Shown here one piece after another: positions 14,960-15,691 of a stretch of DNA of 15,691 bases. Source of the stretch: an uncultured Rhodospirillales bacterium (GTDB lineage: Bacteria; Pseudomonadota; Alphaproteobacteria; Acetobacterales; Acetobacteraceae); NCBI GenBank assembly GCA_903928045.1, contig CAIYPH010000389.1:1-15691 (forward strand), given 5' to 3'. The position numbers and the translations under genes are program-made. Within the stretch, counting starts at the first letter, position 1. Each line of letters opens with the position of its first letter. The notes under the pieces are model-generated. The model did not search any database and was not told the origin of the DNA. It saw only the letters and a list, made by a program, of their open reading frames with translations.

Positions 14960-15028
14960 CTTGATTTTGCGCCAGCCGGGAACTCCTGTAACCTCCGCCA
15001 CTCAACCCAGACAGCAGGAATCCCCCCC

Positions 15029-15493
15029 ATGAGCGACGCCAAGCTCGGCCCCAAGCAGGCCCAATGGATCATCGACCATGCCGACCGCTACCTCTCCAGC
15101 GGCGGCACTGACGGCCACATCTACAAGATGAAGCCGGCCGGCGGGGAAGAGATGGAAGTCCCCTCGCTGCTGCTCACCACCACCGGGCGCAAGTCGGGCG
15201 AGAAGTTCATCTTCCCGCTGTTCTACGGCATGTCCGGCAACAGCTACATCATCGTCGCCTCCAAGGGCGGCGCGCCGAAGCACCCCAGCTGGTATCTCAA
15301 CCTCGTCGCCAACCCCGAGGTCGAAGTCCAGGTCGGCACCCAGAAGATCCGCGCCAAGGCCCGCACCGTGACCGGCCCGGAGCGCGCCGCCCTGTGGGAA
15401 ATCGCCATCAAGTTCTGGCCGCCCTACGTCGCCTATCAGGAAAAAGCCGGCGATCGCGAAATCCCCGTCGTGGTGCTCGACCCGATCGCCTGA
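15029..15493 (+). CDS. Nitroreductase/quinone reductase family protein, DDN (F420-dependent) type
   Basis: A 154-residue split-barrel flavin/deazaflavin protein. The family signature is visible in order: LLLTTTGRKSGEKFIFPLFY (about residues 49-68), YIIVASKGGAPKHPSWYLNL (73-92), NPEVEVQVG and the terminal VVVLDP. In actinobacteria, DDN-family members use cofactor F420 to reduce quinones or nitro compounds; relatives in proteobacteria may use another flavin. The start at 15029 has AGGA ten bases upstream and gives the normal family length; frames extending to 14780 run through repeat B. It is followed after 27 bases by an Old Yellow Enzyme gene, so the two likely form a reductase operon. Confidence 0.85.
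   Translation: MSDAKLGPKQAQWIIDHADRYLSSGGTDGHIYKMKPAGGEEMEVPSLLLTTTGRKSGEKFIFPLFYGMSGNSYIIVASKGGAPKHPSWYLNLVANPEVEVQVGTQKIRAKARTVTGPERAALWEIAIKFWPPYVAYQEKAGDREIPVVVLDPIA

Positions 15494-15691
<198 letters not shown>

Larger units (their letters stand above)
14692..15028. other. Intergenic region holding the repeat fragment and repeat B
   Basis: A 337-base gap between the second SDR and the nitroreductase-family gene. It contains the likely decayed repeat piece at 14700-14728, then about 85 bases in which I see no gene or clear motif apart from a short CCGAA/TTCGG inverted repeat near 14747-14758, then repeat B. About 70 single-copy bases follow before the next start codon. A TTGATT at 14961 has no convincing -10 partner, so no promoter is claimed. 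Confidence 0.6.

Noticed and set aside
13921..15072. Minus-strand frame of 383 codons opposite the second SDR and repeat B
   Set aside because: It is antisense to the SDR and partly made of repeat sequence, with no motif of its own.

Overview
This is a GC-rich window, with coding strands that strongly favour G or C at the third codon position. It looks like the chromosome of an alphaproteobacterium. A Tad/Flp pilus cluster, a LivM-LivG fused transporter and many SDR genes fit Rhodospirillales, perhaps Acetobacteraceae, but the family-level guess is inference only.

Region 1 (1-3077, + strand) is the tail of a Tad (Flp/type IVc) pilus locus: the end of the CpaF/TadA ATPase, the platform proteins TadB and TadC, and a TadD-like TPR lipoprotein. 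The genes are tightly packed and probably co-transcribed. Region 2 (8464-3087, - strand) reads SDR, hyuA, hyuB, then an exported SH3-domain protein. hyuA and hyuB overlap by four bases, so this is one operon for ATP-dependent opening of a cyclic amide (hydantoin or 5-oxoproline type). It converges on the Tad operon with only nine bases between stop codons.

Region 3 (8728-13769, + strand) is divergent from region 2 and encodes a branched-chain amino-acid-type (HAAT) ABC importer: binding protein, LivH, a LivM-LivG fusion, LivF, then a SnoaL-like protein overlapping livF. Sharing a promoter region with the hyu operon suggests the importer supplies that operon's substrate. Region 4 (13945-15691, + strand) holds a second SDR, a DDN/F420-type nitroreductase-family protein and the start of an Old Yellow Enzyme. 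Together regions 2-4 read as an uptake and redox/hydrolysis island for a small, probably cyclic or xenobiotic compound.

Two things stand out. First, an AT-rich, highly structured repeat of about 145 bp occurs three times between genes (8494-8639, 13768-13912 inverted, 14815-14959), with a probable decayed piece at 14700-14728. Its two ends are inverted copies of one hairpin, and in the copy at 8494-8639 the stem differences between them are all compensatory. The middle holds a conserved bulged stem-loop with the motif TGCCGTTGGCGT. It carries no coding capacity and resembles a MITE or structured-RNA family that I do not recognise. Second, the LivG half of the fusion keeps Walker A, Q-loop, Walker B and H-loop but lacks a proper ABC signature and is about 20 residues short at exactly that place. 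The partner LivF has an altered Q-loop. Both defects fall on the same predicted composite ATP site. I saw no CRISPR array, transposase, tRNA or rRNA.
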